From Phytoactinopolyspora limicola (GTDB lineage: Bacteria; Actinomycetota; Actinomycetes; Jiangellales; Jiangellaceae): 64,000 nt of DNA. Below the pieces are notes generated by a model. It was not told where the DNA came from and ran no database searches. It saw only the letters and a program-made list of their open reading frames with translations. Position 1 is the first letter of the stretch, and every line of letters begins with the position of its first letter. Both the position numbers and the translations under genes were made by a program. Positions 1 to 7,072 of this stretch are shown one piece after another. Where the stretch lies: the NCBI RefSeq assembly GCF_011320225.1, contig NZ_JAAOEN010000010.1:124001-188000 (forward strand). Direction: 5' to 3'.

Positions 1-1
1 G

Positions 2-529
2 TCGTACTGGGCGCGCAAGCTGACCTGGCCGCTGCTGATGTTCTTCCAGGCGATCGCGGATATCGCGTGGCTGCCGATCGTGATCGTGTGGTTCGGTCAC
101 AGCCTCACCGCGGTGACCTTCGTCATCGTCTACACGATCGTCTTCCCATTGATGATCAGCATCGTCTCCGGTGTCGAGCAGGTGCCGCGTGACCTCGTCC
201 GGGCCGCCCGGAGTCTGGGCGCCAGCCGGTTCCGAGTGTTCACCGACGTGATCGCCCCTGGTGCGCTGCCAGCGGTGGCCACCGGCATCCGCACCGGGCT
301 CGGCTACGGCTGGCGGGCGCTGATCGCGGCCGAGATCATCATCGGGGCTAGTGGGATAGGGTTCATGATGTTCGACGCCCGCCGGGCTGGTGACGTGACC
401 CATGTGTTCGTGGGCATGATCGTGCTGGGGGTGTTGTGGTACGCGCTCGACGCCCTCATCCTCGCGCCGTTCGAGCGGAGCACCATCCAGCGATGGGGAA
501 TGGTACGTACCGCGGAGGTAGCGCGATGA
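2..529 (+). CDS. ABC transporter permease, 3' part (nitrate/sulfonate/taurine type)
   Basis: The gene enters from the left edge and 175 residues are visible, with no start in the window. It is the inner-membrane permease of a SsuC/TauC/NrtB-like importer. Hydrophobic segments alternate with the cytoplasmic EAA-type loop that contacts the ATPase; the visible segment is VPRDLVRAARSLGASRFRVF, with the typical conserved Ala and Gly. The C-terminus is a membrane helix followed by a short basic tail. The stop overlaps the ATG of the next gene (ATGA at 526-529), so the two are translationally coupled. The substrate cannot be read from the permease: sulfonate, taurine, nitrate, cyanate and pyrimidine precursors are all handled by this family. 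The substrate-binding protein must lie upstream of the window. Confidence 0.88.
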   Translation, partial: SYWARKLTWPLLMFFQAIADIAWLPIVIVWFGHSLTAVTFVIVYTIVFPLMISIVSGVEQVPRDLVRAARSLGASRFRVFTDVIAPGALPAVATGIRTGLGYGWRALIAAEIIIGASGIGFMMFDARRAGDVTHVFVGMIVLGVLWYALDALILAPFERSTIQRWGMVRTAEVAR

Positions 530-1323
530 GCACGCTCGAAATCACCAACCTGCACAAGGAGTTCGTCGACGTCTACACCGGCGAGACGGTCACCGCCGTC
601 GGCGACGTCTCGTTCGGCATCGAGCAGGGTGAGTTCGTGTCCATCCTCGGGCCGAGCGGCTGCGGGAAAACCACCGTGCTGAACATCGTCGCCGGGTTCG
701 ACACCCAGACCAGCGGAACCGTCCATGTGGACGGCCGGGCAGTCGACGGTCCGTCGCCCGAGCGCGGCGTGGTCTTCCAGAGCTTCGCGTTGTTCCCGTG
801 GAAGACCGTTCTCGGCAACGTCATCTTCGGGCTGCGGATGCGTGGTGTTCCACGGCGTGAACGCGACGTGATCGCCCAGCAGTACCTGCAGCTGGTCGGC
901 CTCGAGGGGTTCGAGCGGAAGTTCCCGCACGAGCTGTCCGGAGGTATGCAGCAACGCCTGGGTGTGGCACGAGTGCTGGCGAACGAACCCGCGGTGATGC
1001 TCATGGACGAACCCTTCGCCAGCGTCGACGCCCAGACCCGTCGCAAGCTGCAGGAAGAACTCACCGGGATCTTCGAGACGAAACGGCCGACAGTCTTCTT
1101 CGTCACCCACGACGTCGACGAAGCCGTGTTCCTCGCCGACCGAGTAGTGGTGCTCAGTGCCCGGCCGAGCCGGGTGAGCGAGATCGTCACGGTGCCGCTG
1201 GAGCGTCCACGGCAGTGGCGAGCCGCCCTCGACAGCGCCGAATTCCGGCACACTGTCACGTATCTGACCGACCTGCTGGCGGGAGATGAGCCCGGTGTCC
1301 CGGCTGACGTGGATCGTGCGTAA
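526..1323 (+). CDS. ABC transporter ATP-binding protein (SsuB/TauB/NrtD type)
   Basis: This 265-residue ATPase partners the upstream permease. Walker A GPSGCGKTT is at residues 42-50, the Q-loop is near 84 (VFQSFALFPWKTV), the signature LSGGMQQR starts at about 137, Walker B VMLMDEP is near 157-163, and the H-loop is in FFVTHDVDEAV. FPWKTV after the Q-loop and VDEAVFLADRVVVLSARP are typical of the nitrate/sulfonate/taurine subfamily. The ATG at 526 is chosen because it overlaps the permease stop and follows the ribosome-binding site GGAGG at 514-518. A longer upstream reading would only re-read the permease gene. It overlaps the next small gene by 38 bases. Confidence 0.93.
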   Translation: MSTLEITNLHKEFVDVYTGETVTAVGDVSFGIEQGEFVSILGPSGCGKTTVLNIVAGFDTQTSGTVHVDGRAVDGPSPERGVVFQSFALFPWKTVLGNVIFGLRMRGVPRRERDVIAQQYLQLVGLEGFERKFPHELSGGMQQRLGVARVLANEPAVMLMDEPFASVDAQTRRKLQEELTGIFETKRPTVFFVTHDVDEAVFLADRVVVLSARPSRVSEIVTVPLERPRQWRAALDSAEFRHTVTYLTDLLAGDEPGVPADVDRA

Positions 1324-1648
1324 GGTACTCGGCACCGTCGGCGGACGGACGCTGGCGGCGCTGATCGTGTTCGTGCTCGCGTATCAGGCGTGGATTGGTA
1401 TCACCGCCATGAGCAAGGTGGCCGACGGGGTGGGGGAAGGCGCTGACCAGCGCGGCCGGTACGACGTTGACATCGTCCTAGGGTTCGAGCCCGAAGGTTT
1501 TCACATGCGTCAGCTGCAGGACTACGGCCGGGTGCGCGGAGCCACCGACACCGTGGTGCACATGCGCAACGTCACCGACGACGACGTCGACGCGATGGCC
1601 CGCAAATACTGGATCAAAGAGATCCGCCCCGGCACCGCCCTCCGCTAA
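1286..1648 (+). CDS. small single-span membrane protein in the ABC operon
   Basis: A 120-residue protein of unknown function. A basic N-terminus (RLTWIVRK) precedes one membrane helix at about residues 22-42 (TLAALIVFVLAYQAWIGI). A soluble tail of about 75 residues then ends in a charged segment with DDDVDAMARKYW. By the positive-inside rule the tail is outside the cell. It starts within the last 38 bases of the ATPase gene in another frame, so it is very probably co-translated with the transporter. No catalytic motif is visible. It may be an accessory or anchoring subunit of the importer; this rests only on position. Confidence 0.7.
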   Translation: MSPVSRLTWIVRKVLGTVGGRTLAALIVFVLAYQAWIGITAMSKVADGVGEGADQRGRYDVDIVLGFEPEGFHMRQLQDYGRVRGATDTVVHMRNVTDDDVDAMARKYWIKEIRPGTALR

Positions 1649-1656
1649 CCCGTTGT

Positions 1657-2241
1657 GCACCTGATCTCCGTTTTGTCACCTGATCTTTTTCGTGGGAGCG
1701 ATCAGGTGTGCTGAACGGCGGGGATCGGCGCGGTCTGGGCATCTGATCGCGTCTCAGAGTGCGGACGCGTGGCGATCAGATGCATCGATCATGGTTTTTG
1801 GCTGGGTTGGTGCATCTGATCGTCGCCGGGAGGGTGGGCCACAGGCGGGGTGTGCCGACGGTGCCGTGGCTCGGCGGCGCGTGGCTCGTTGAGGTGTTGT
1901 GCGTGGCACGGTGAAACGTTGCTCACGTGGGCGGTATGTCCGGGTTTGTGGAGCACCTCAGCGTGCCATGCCGGATGCTCGGTCGGGCCGCAGCGTCGAC
2001 CGCCTGCCTATGGGTCGCTTCGGTGTGCGACGACGATGCCCGCCTGGTCTGCCACTCGACACCCCGGAGGCGACAATGATCAGATGCGCTAATCGCGTTC
2101 ATGTGTCAAGTAACGCATCTGATCGCCGCGCGTCCGCACTCTGAGACGCGATCAGATGCCCAGACCGCGCCGATCCCCGCCGTTCAGCACACCTGATCGC
2201 TCCCACGAAAAAGATCAGGTGACAAAACGGAGATCAGGTGC
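1657..2241. repeat. giant inverted repeat, 127-bp arms (palindrome family D, copy 1)
   Basis: This fills the 585-bp space between two convergent genes. The left arm 1657-1783 and right arm 2115-2241 are reverse complements at 126 of 127 positions, differing at one base (gcgTggc against gcgCggc). The loop 1784-2114 holds a second, weaker inverted pair (about 1813-1831 and 2070-2090). The 10-mer GCATCTGATC or its complement occurs six times. The outer end (GCACCTGATCTCCGTTTTG) is shared with the element at 27134. The stop codon of the minus-strand M20 gene is the TGA of ACCTGATC in the right arm. I see no convincing gene in the loop: its short open frames have no ribosome-binding site or recognisable domain. 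Confidence 0.9.
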
Positions 2242-3430
2242 GCAAGCGGGGGGAGGTGAGGGTGTCGAGGGCAGTTCTGGCCAGCGCGCGGACGCCGACG
2301 CCGATGGCGCTCTCGTCGATATCGAAGCTGCCCTGGTGGATGTCGTACATGGTCTCGCCAGCGTGTACCCCCAGACGCGCCATCGCCACCGGGACGTGCT
2401 CGCCGTACCAGGCGAAGTCTTCGCCGCCCATGCTCGTGTTGGTCCGGGTTACCGCGTCCGGGCCCAACTCGGCGGTGATCGCCGAACGCAGCAGGTCGAC
2501 GCAGGTGTCGTCGTTGACTACGGGTGGTACGCCGCGTTCGTAATGCACGTCGACGCTGGCCCCGCTGGCTGCGGCGATGTCGGCGACGATGGAGTGGAAG
2601 TGCTTTTCGGCTTCGGCCCAGGCGGATCGGTCGAGCACGCGCACCGTACCCCGCAGGATGCCGCTGCCGGGAATGGCGTTGGGTGCGTCGCCGGCCTGGA
2701 TGGCGCCCCAGGTCAGGAGGAGCCGCGCCCGGACGTCGCAGCGACGGGCCAGCAAAGCCGGGGCGTCGACCGCGATCCGGGACAACGCGTCGACGACGTC
2801 GACGGTCAGATGCGGCCGTGCCGTGTGGCCCCCGGGGCCGGAGACTCGGACCTCCACGAGGTCGCAGGCGGCGGTGATCGGGCCGAGCTTGAGGCCGATC
2901 CGCCCGGCCCTGAGTCGCGGATCGCAGTGCAAAGCGAAGAGCCGCTCCACGCCGTCGACGGCGCCGGCGGCGATCATCTCGCGGGCGCCACCCATCTTCT
3001 CCTCGGCCGGCTGGAAGATCACTCGTACCCGGCCGGGAAGGTCGACGTGCTGGGCGCGGTCGGCGAACGCCAGGGCAACACCCAGCGCGATAGCCGTGTG
3101 GGCGTCGTGTCCGCAGGCGTGGCAGACGCCGTCGACGGTGGACCGGTACGGCACGTCTTTCGGATCGGTGAGCGGCAACGCGTCGATGTCGGCGCGGATG
3201 GCGACGGTGCGGGCGCCGCTGCCGATGTCGACGACGAGGCCGGTGCCCCGGGGTAGGACCCGTGGTTCGAGCCCGGCTTTGGTCAGCTGCTGCACGAGCA
3301 GCTCTGTGGTGGCGTACTCGGCGAAGCCGAGCTCTGGGTGGGCGTGGATCTGCCGTCGCACGGCGACCAGGTCGTCGTGGTGCGCGCCGACCCAGCTCGC
3401 GAGCCAGTCAGTGGTCACGTCATGCCTCAT
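2234..3430 (-). CDS. M20 family amidohydrolase (hippurate hydrolase/IAA-amino acid hydrolase-like)
   Basis: A 398-residue cytoplasmic zinc amidohydrolase of the M20D group, which removes acyl groups from N-acyl amino acids. HPELGF is at 31-36, the metal motif CGHDAH at about 106-111, and QPAEEKMGG near 141 carries the catalytic Glu pair. A downstream dimerisation domain contains GPGGHTARP. Length is normal. The ATG at 3430 gives a standard N-terminus. The last codons and the stop lie inside the right arm of the giant palindrome, so the C-terminus (LTSPRLRT) is partly element-derived. The exact substrate is not predictable from sequence. Confidence 0.9.
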   Translation of the reverse strand: MRHDVTTDWLASWVGAHHDDLVAVRRQIHAHPELGFAEYATTELLVQQLTKAGLEPRVLPRGTGLVVDIGSGARTVAIRADIDALPLTDPKDVPYRSTVDGVCHACGHDAHTAIALGVALAFADRAQHVDLPGRVRVIFQPAEEKMGGAREMIAAGAVDGVERLFALHCDPRLRAGRIGLKLGPITAACDLVEVRVSGPGGHTARPHLTVDVVDALSRIAVDAPALLARRCDVRARLLLTWGAIQAGDAPNAIPGSGILRGTVRVLDRSAWAEAEKHFHSIVADIAAASGASVDVHYERGVPPVVNDDTCVDLLRSAITAELGPDAVTRTNTSMGGEDFAWYGEHVPVAMARLGVHAGETMYDIHQGSFDIDESAIGVGVRALARTALDTLTSPRLRT

Positions 3431-3501
3431 AATTCATCGCCGGCTCGCTGCCGCGGGCAGCACCGGCTGGCCGAAACTACTCTTTAGCGGATGAGCCTGG
3501 A

Positions 3502-4716
3502 TCAGGCTACTGCGTCGGGCGCGAGATCGTCGCTCGTGGCCGACCTCGGCTGCGGGACGCCTGCCACCGGGTGGTTCGATGGCACTAGTAGTCCAGTTCT
3601 CATCTCGTCGAGAAGGCCGTCGACGACCTTGGTGAGGTCTCCGCCACTGGCCTCCGCGACGGCGCGTTGGCGCTGATAGCTCGCACCGATCCGCAACAGG
3701 TGCTCGACCTGTGCGAGCTCATCAGCGCAGCCGAGTCTACGCGCAATCGGCATGAGATCGTCGGCCAAATCAAGGATTGCCGGACGGAGCGGGACCGTAG
3801 TGCCGTTCTCGTCGGTGATGATCTCGGCGTCGAGCCCGAACCGGGCGGCTCGCCACTTGTTCTCCCGGACCACCCAACTGCGCGGATTGGGCAGGGTGTA
3901 GCCGCGGTCGAGTTCGTGGTCGAGTTTGTGGACCAGTGTCTGGGCGAAGGCGGCCACGATGCCGATCTCGTCGAAGGTGGGAATGCCGTCACAGACTCGC
4001 AGCTCAACTGTGCCGAAGTCGGGGTGTGGGCGGACGTCCCACCACACTTCGCGGACCGATTCGACGGTCTGCGCGGAAATCAACGTCTGCATGAAACGCT
4101 CGAACTGGTTCCAGCCAGACATCTGGTAGGGCAGGCCGGCCGTGGGCAGTGCTTCGAATACCTTGGTGCGCGCCGACGCGAGTCCGGTGTCATGCCCGAC
4201 CCAATAGGGCGACGACGCCGAAAGCGCCAGAAAATGCGGGATGTAGAACGTCAGCGCGTTGACGATGGGAATGGCCTTGTGCGGCGAACGGATGCCGACG
4301 TGGACGTGTACGCCGAAGATTTGGAGCCGGCGGGCTAACCATTGCAGTTGTTCCACCAGCTGGTGGTAGCGCGCCTTGGGGCTGATCTTCTGATCGTTCC
4401 AGTCGGTGATGGGGTGGCTGCCGGCGCACATGATGCCGAGGCCACGGCGGGACGCGGCGTCGGACACGGTCTTTAGTGTCTCGGCTAGGTCGGCCCGGGC
4501 CTCTGACACCTCGGTGCAGACGCCGGTGATGATCTCAATAGTGGACTGGAACAGTTCGTGTTTGGCCTTGGGATGTTCCGGTGCGTCTTGCGGACAGATG
4601 TCGGCGAGGATTTCCACCGCGCCAGGGGATAGCTCACGGGTGTGCAGGTCGATGAGCTGGAGTTCCCATTCAATGCCGAGACTGGCACGATCTGAGGAAG
4701 TGAATGGGATCTCCAT
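3502..4716 (-). CDS. carboxylate-amine ligase, YbdK/GCS2 family
   Basis: 404 residues, of the ATP-dependent glutamate-cysteine ligase 2 fold. It begins with the family's opening LGIEWELQLID, which holds the metal/ATP-binding Glu residues. HVHVGIRSPHKAIP, SSPYWVGHDTGLASAR and HPDFGTVELRVCDGIPT follow in the usual order. Reported members ligate glutamate to cysteine weakly; the physiological product in actinomycetes, which use mycothiol, is uncertain. The start at 4716 (MEIPFTSSD) places the core at the usual distance from the N-terminus. The 16-residue upstream extension shows no conservation-like features. It stands alone, divergent from the phosphodiesterase gene. Confidence 0.88.
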   Translation of the reverse strand: MEIPFTSSDRASLGIEWELQLIDLHTRELSPGAVEILADICPQDAPEHPKAKHELFQSTIEIITGVCTEVSEARADLAETLKTVSDAASRRGLGIMCAGSHPITDWNDQKISPKARYHQLVEQLQWLARRLQIFGVHVHVGIRSPHKAIPIVNALTFYIPHFLALSASSPYWVGHDTGLASARTKVFEALPTAGLPYQMSGWNQFERFMQTLISAQTVESVREVWWDVRPHPDFGTVELRVCDGIPTFDEIGIVAAFAQTLVHKLDHELDRGYTLPNPRSWVVRENKWRAARFGLDAEIITDENGTTVPLRPAILDLADDLMPIARRLGCADELAQVEHLLRIGASYQRQRAVAEASGGDLTKVVDGLLDEMRTGLLVPSNHPVAGVPQPRSATSDDLAPDAVA

Positions 4717-4809
4717 TGTTGGAGTGTGACACAGAGTGACCAAACATGGAACGGATGGTAGCAATCTGCTACTTTCTTACGGGTTTTGTCACGAATGGTC
4801 GGGTTGGTT

Positions 4810-5547
4810 ATGACTGTTGCCGAGAGCGCCTCGGGTGTCGACCACCACCGATCCCGCCCCATCGCGTTCGCCCATCGCGGCGCCAGTGCCCATGCTCCGG
4901 AGAACACCCTCGACGCCTTCCAGATGGCGTTGCGTATGGGCGCCACGGGCCTGGAGAGTGATGCCTGGCTCACTGCCGACGGCGACGTGATCCTCGACCA
5001 CGACGGTCGGTTCGGGGCCGACGGTCGACTCGCCGCGGCCGACGTCACCCGTGCGGAGTTGCCCGCGTACATCCCCACCCTCGACGAGCTCTACGCGAGC
5101 TGTGGCACCGATTACGAGCTGTCGCTCGACGTCAAAGACGTGGCCACCGCCGCGCGGATTCTGGATATCGCCCGCGCCGCCGGTTCAGGTGCGGTAGGGC
5201 GGCTGTGGTTGTGTCACCCGGACTGGACAATCGTCCGTCGATGGCGGGCGGCCAGCGCCGATGTCCGTCTCGTCGACTCCACCCGGCTCGACCGCATCGA
5301 CGAGGGCCTCGCCCGCCGCGCCGCCACCCTGGCCAGCAGCGGCATCGACGTGCTCAACATGAATCAGGTCGATTGGACCGCCGACCACGTCGCGATCGCC
5401 CACGAGCACGGCGTTCTGGCATTCGGTTACGAGGCCCATACCGACGACGTGCTGCACCGTCTACTCGCGACCGGTGTCGACGCCGTCTACAGCGACTACG
5501 TCGACCGGATGGTCCGTGCGGTGACGGGTCGCCCCGTTGCTGGATGA
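4810..5547 (+). CDS. glycerophosphodiester phosphodiesterase
   Basis: 245 residues in a TIM-barrel GDPD domain that hydrolyses deacylated phospholipids to glycerol 3-phosphate and an alcohol. Core motifs are FAHRGASAHAPENT at about 23-36, the acidic pair in GLESDAWLTADG, and LDHDGRF. There is no signal peptide, so it is cytoplasmic. In-frame starts exist at 4786 (TTG) and 4795 (ATG); ATG 4810 is preferred because it gives a short N-terminus before the HRGA motif. The stop at 5545-5547 is followed directly by a 19-bp direct repeat. Confidence 0.88.
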   Translation: MTVAESASGVDHHRSRPIAFAHRGASAHAPENTLDAFQMALRMGATGLESDAWLTADGDVILDHDGRFGADGRLAAADVTRAELPAYIPTLDELYASCGTDYELSLDVKDVATAARILDIARAAGSGAVGRLWLCHPDWTIVRRWRAASADVRLVDSTRLDRIDEGLARRAATLASSGIDVLNMNQVDWTADHVAIAHEHGVLAFGYEAHTDDVLHRLLATGVDAVYSDYVDRMVRAVTGRPVAG

Positions 5548-5585
5548 CCCGGATACCAGAGGTGACCCCGGATACCAGAGGTGGC
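5547..5585. repeat. two-copy 19-bp direct repeat
   Basis: The unit CCCGGATACCAGAGGTG occurs twice with a 19-bp period, right after the phosphodiesterase stop and in the short gap before the convergent methyltransferase gene. No stem-loop is obvious. It may be a minisatellite seed or a slippage product. Confidence 0.7.
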
Positions 5586-5622
5586 CCCGGGGGGCGCAGG
5601 GGTGATCCCGTTGCCGGGACGG

Positions 5623-6951
5623 TCAGGTCATCGGCGCGGTGACGAAGACGGTCGCCGCCCCCGCCACCCTGGTGACGATCAACGTCGCGCTCTGCCGGCC
5701 ACGTGGCCGGAGCTGGCGGCGTAACTGCTCCGGTACCACCCCGACGCCACGTTTCTTGATCGCCAGGGTGCCGAGTCGGTGCTCGCGAACGTACCCGCGC
5801 AGGACCTTGACGTCGTACGGCAAGACGTCGACGACGCGGTATCCACGGGCGAACGGTGTGGACGCGTAGGTATCGCTGCTGACATACGCGATCGACGGGT
5901 CGAGCAACCAGCCGTCGACGCTCGCCGCCACCCCGGTGACCAGCCCGGCTCGGATCACCGCACCGTCGGGTTCGTAGATGAATCGCCCGCCTGGGCGTAC
6001 GTCGGCTACGCCGGGGTCGTCGGCGTCGGTCATCGTTGCGACCGCCGTCGACTGGCTGGCCTCATCCGCATCGGCATAGCCGGCCGATGCGTCCGCCGGC
6101 CGGAACGGTGCACCGTCGTCGTCCATCGACGCAGCGGTTCGGTCGGTACGGCGCCTGCCATCCAACAGCGCGGCGCCATCCAGGCGCCCATTCGGTTGGA
6201 GGACCGTGGCCCGTCGTCGGGCGCTGGCCAGTGTCGGCGACCACAGGGCGGCCTCCTTCACCTCGCCACGGTCCGAGACCCACTCGGCTTCCACTCCCGT
6301 CGGGATGATGTCGTGCGGGATGCCGGGCGCAACCTTCACACAGGCCGTCTCGGTGGAGAGCAACTCCAGCACAAAGCTCCACGGGGGCTGATACGCACCG
6401 GGGTCGAACACCCGGCCACGTGCGGTGCGCCGGCCCGGATCGCAGGTGACGACGTCCATGCCGGATCGGTCGGCGGCCGTAGCATCGGCGGTGAGCACCC
6501 GAGCCCGGCCCTCAAGGCCCAGGACGGCGATGTTGAGCCGGGCGACCTCCGTGGTCAGCTGATCGGCATCAACACCGGTGACGGTGAGGCCGGCTCGGGC
6601 CAGCTCGACGAGGTCGCCTCCGATACCGCAGCAGAGGTCGAGGACCCGGCCGCCCGGGCGCGCGGCGGCGATGCGCGTGGCCCGGTGCCGCGCCACCACC
6701 GCCCTGGTGGCTTGCTCGAAACCATCGGTGGTGAAGTACATGCGGGTGGCGTCGTCGGGATCGAACTTGGCGGCCGCCCGCCGCCGCAACCCTGCCTGGG
6801 TCAGCGCGGCGGCCACGAGGTCCGGCTCATGCGCCCGCCGCAACCGGGAACCGAGCGCGAACTCGTCCTCGATTCCATGCCAGCGGCTGGCCTCGGCGAG
6901 GAGTGCCGCTCCCTCGGGTGCGGCGAGGGTGTGCAGTGTGTCGACGTCCAT
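5623..6951 (-). CDS. class I SAM-dependent methyltransferase with THUMP-like C-terminal domain
   Basis: 442 residues. An all-helical N-terminal region (about 1-90) precedes a Rossmann methyltransferase domain with SAM motif I VLDLCCGIGGDLVELA, an acidic motif II (VTGVDAD) and DVVTCDPGRR at the motif IV position. The C-terminal part, ending with FVTAPMT, contains IKKRGVGVVPEQLRRQL, characteristic of the THUMP-like domain attached to this actinobacterial family. The target is unknown, probably RNA. A low-complexity acidic stretch around MDDDGAPFRPADASAGYAD sits between the domains and looks lineage-specific. The start at 6951 follows AGGGCGG; an ATG at 6972 adds seven residues. Confidence 0.85.
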   Translation of the reverse strand: MDVDTLHTLAAPEGAALLAEASRWHGIEDEFALGSRLRRAHEPDLVAAALTQAGLRRRAAAKFDPDDATRMYFTTDGFEQATRAVVARHRATRIAAARPGGRVLDLCCGIGGDLVELARAGLTVTGVDADQLTTEVARLNIAVLGLEGRARVLTADATAADRSGMDVVTCDPGRRTARGRVFDPGAYQPPWSFVLELLSTETACVKVAPGIPHDIIPTGVEAEWVSDRGEVKEAALWSPTLASARRRATVLQPNGRLDGAALLDGRRRTDRTAASMDDDGAPFRPADASAGYADADEASQSTAVATMTDADDPGVADVRPGGRFIYEPDGAVIRAGLVTGVAASVDGWLLDPSIAYVSSDTYASTPFARGYRVVDVLPYDVKVLRGYVREHRLGTLAIKKRGVGVVPEQLRRQLRPRGRQSATLIVTRVAGAATVFVTAPMT

Positions 6952-7072
6952 GACCGCCCTCTCCGAGCCCACCAGGTTCGGCTCCCGCTCAGACTCTCAG
7001 CTTTTCGTTCTTAGACGTTGTACTAGGGCCGGCTGGCTCGCGTGCGCGGGCATCCCGGGGATGGAGCCGCCG

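Noticed and set aside
1692-2144. Short open frames in the loop of the giant palindrome
   Set aside because: No ribosome-binding sites, no domain, and composition is that of the repeat. They remain possible only if transcription is shown.
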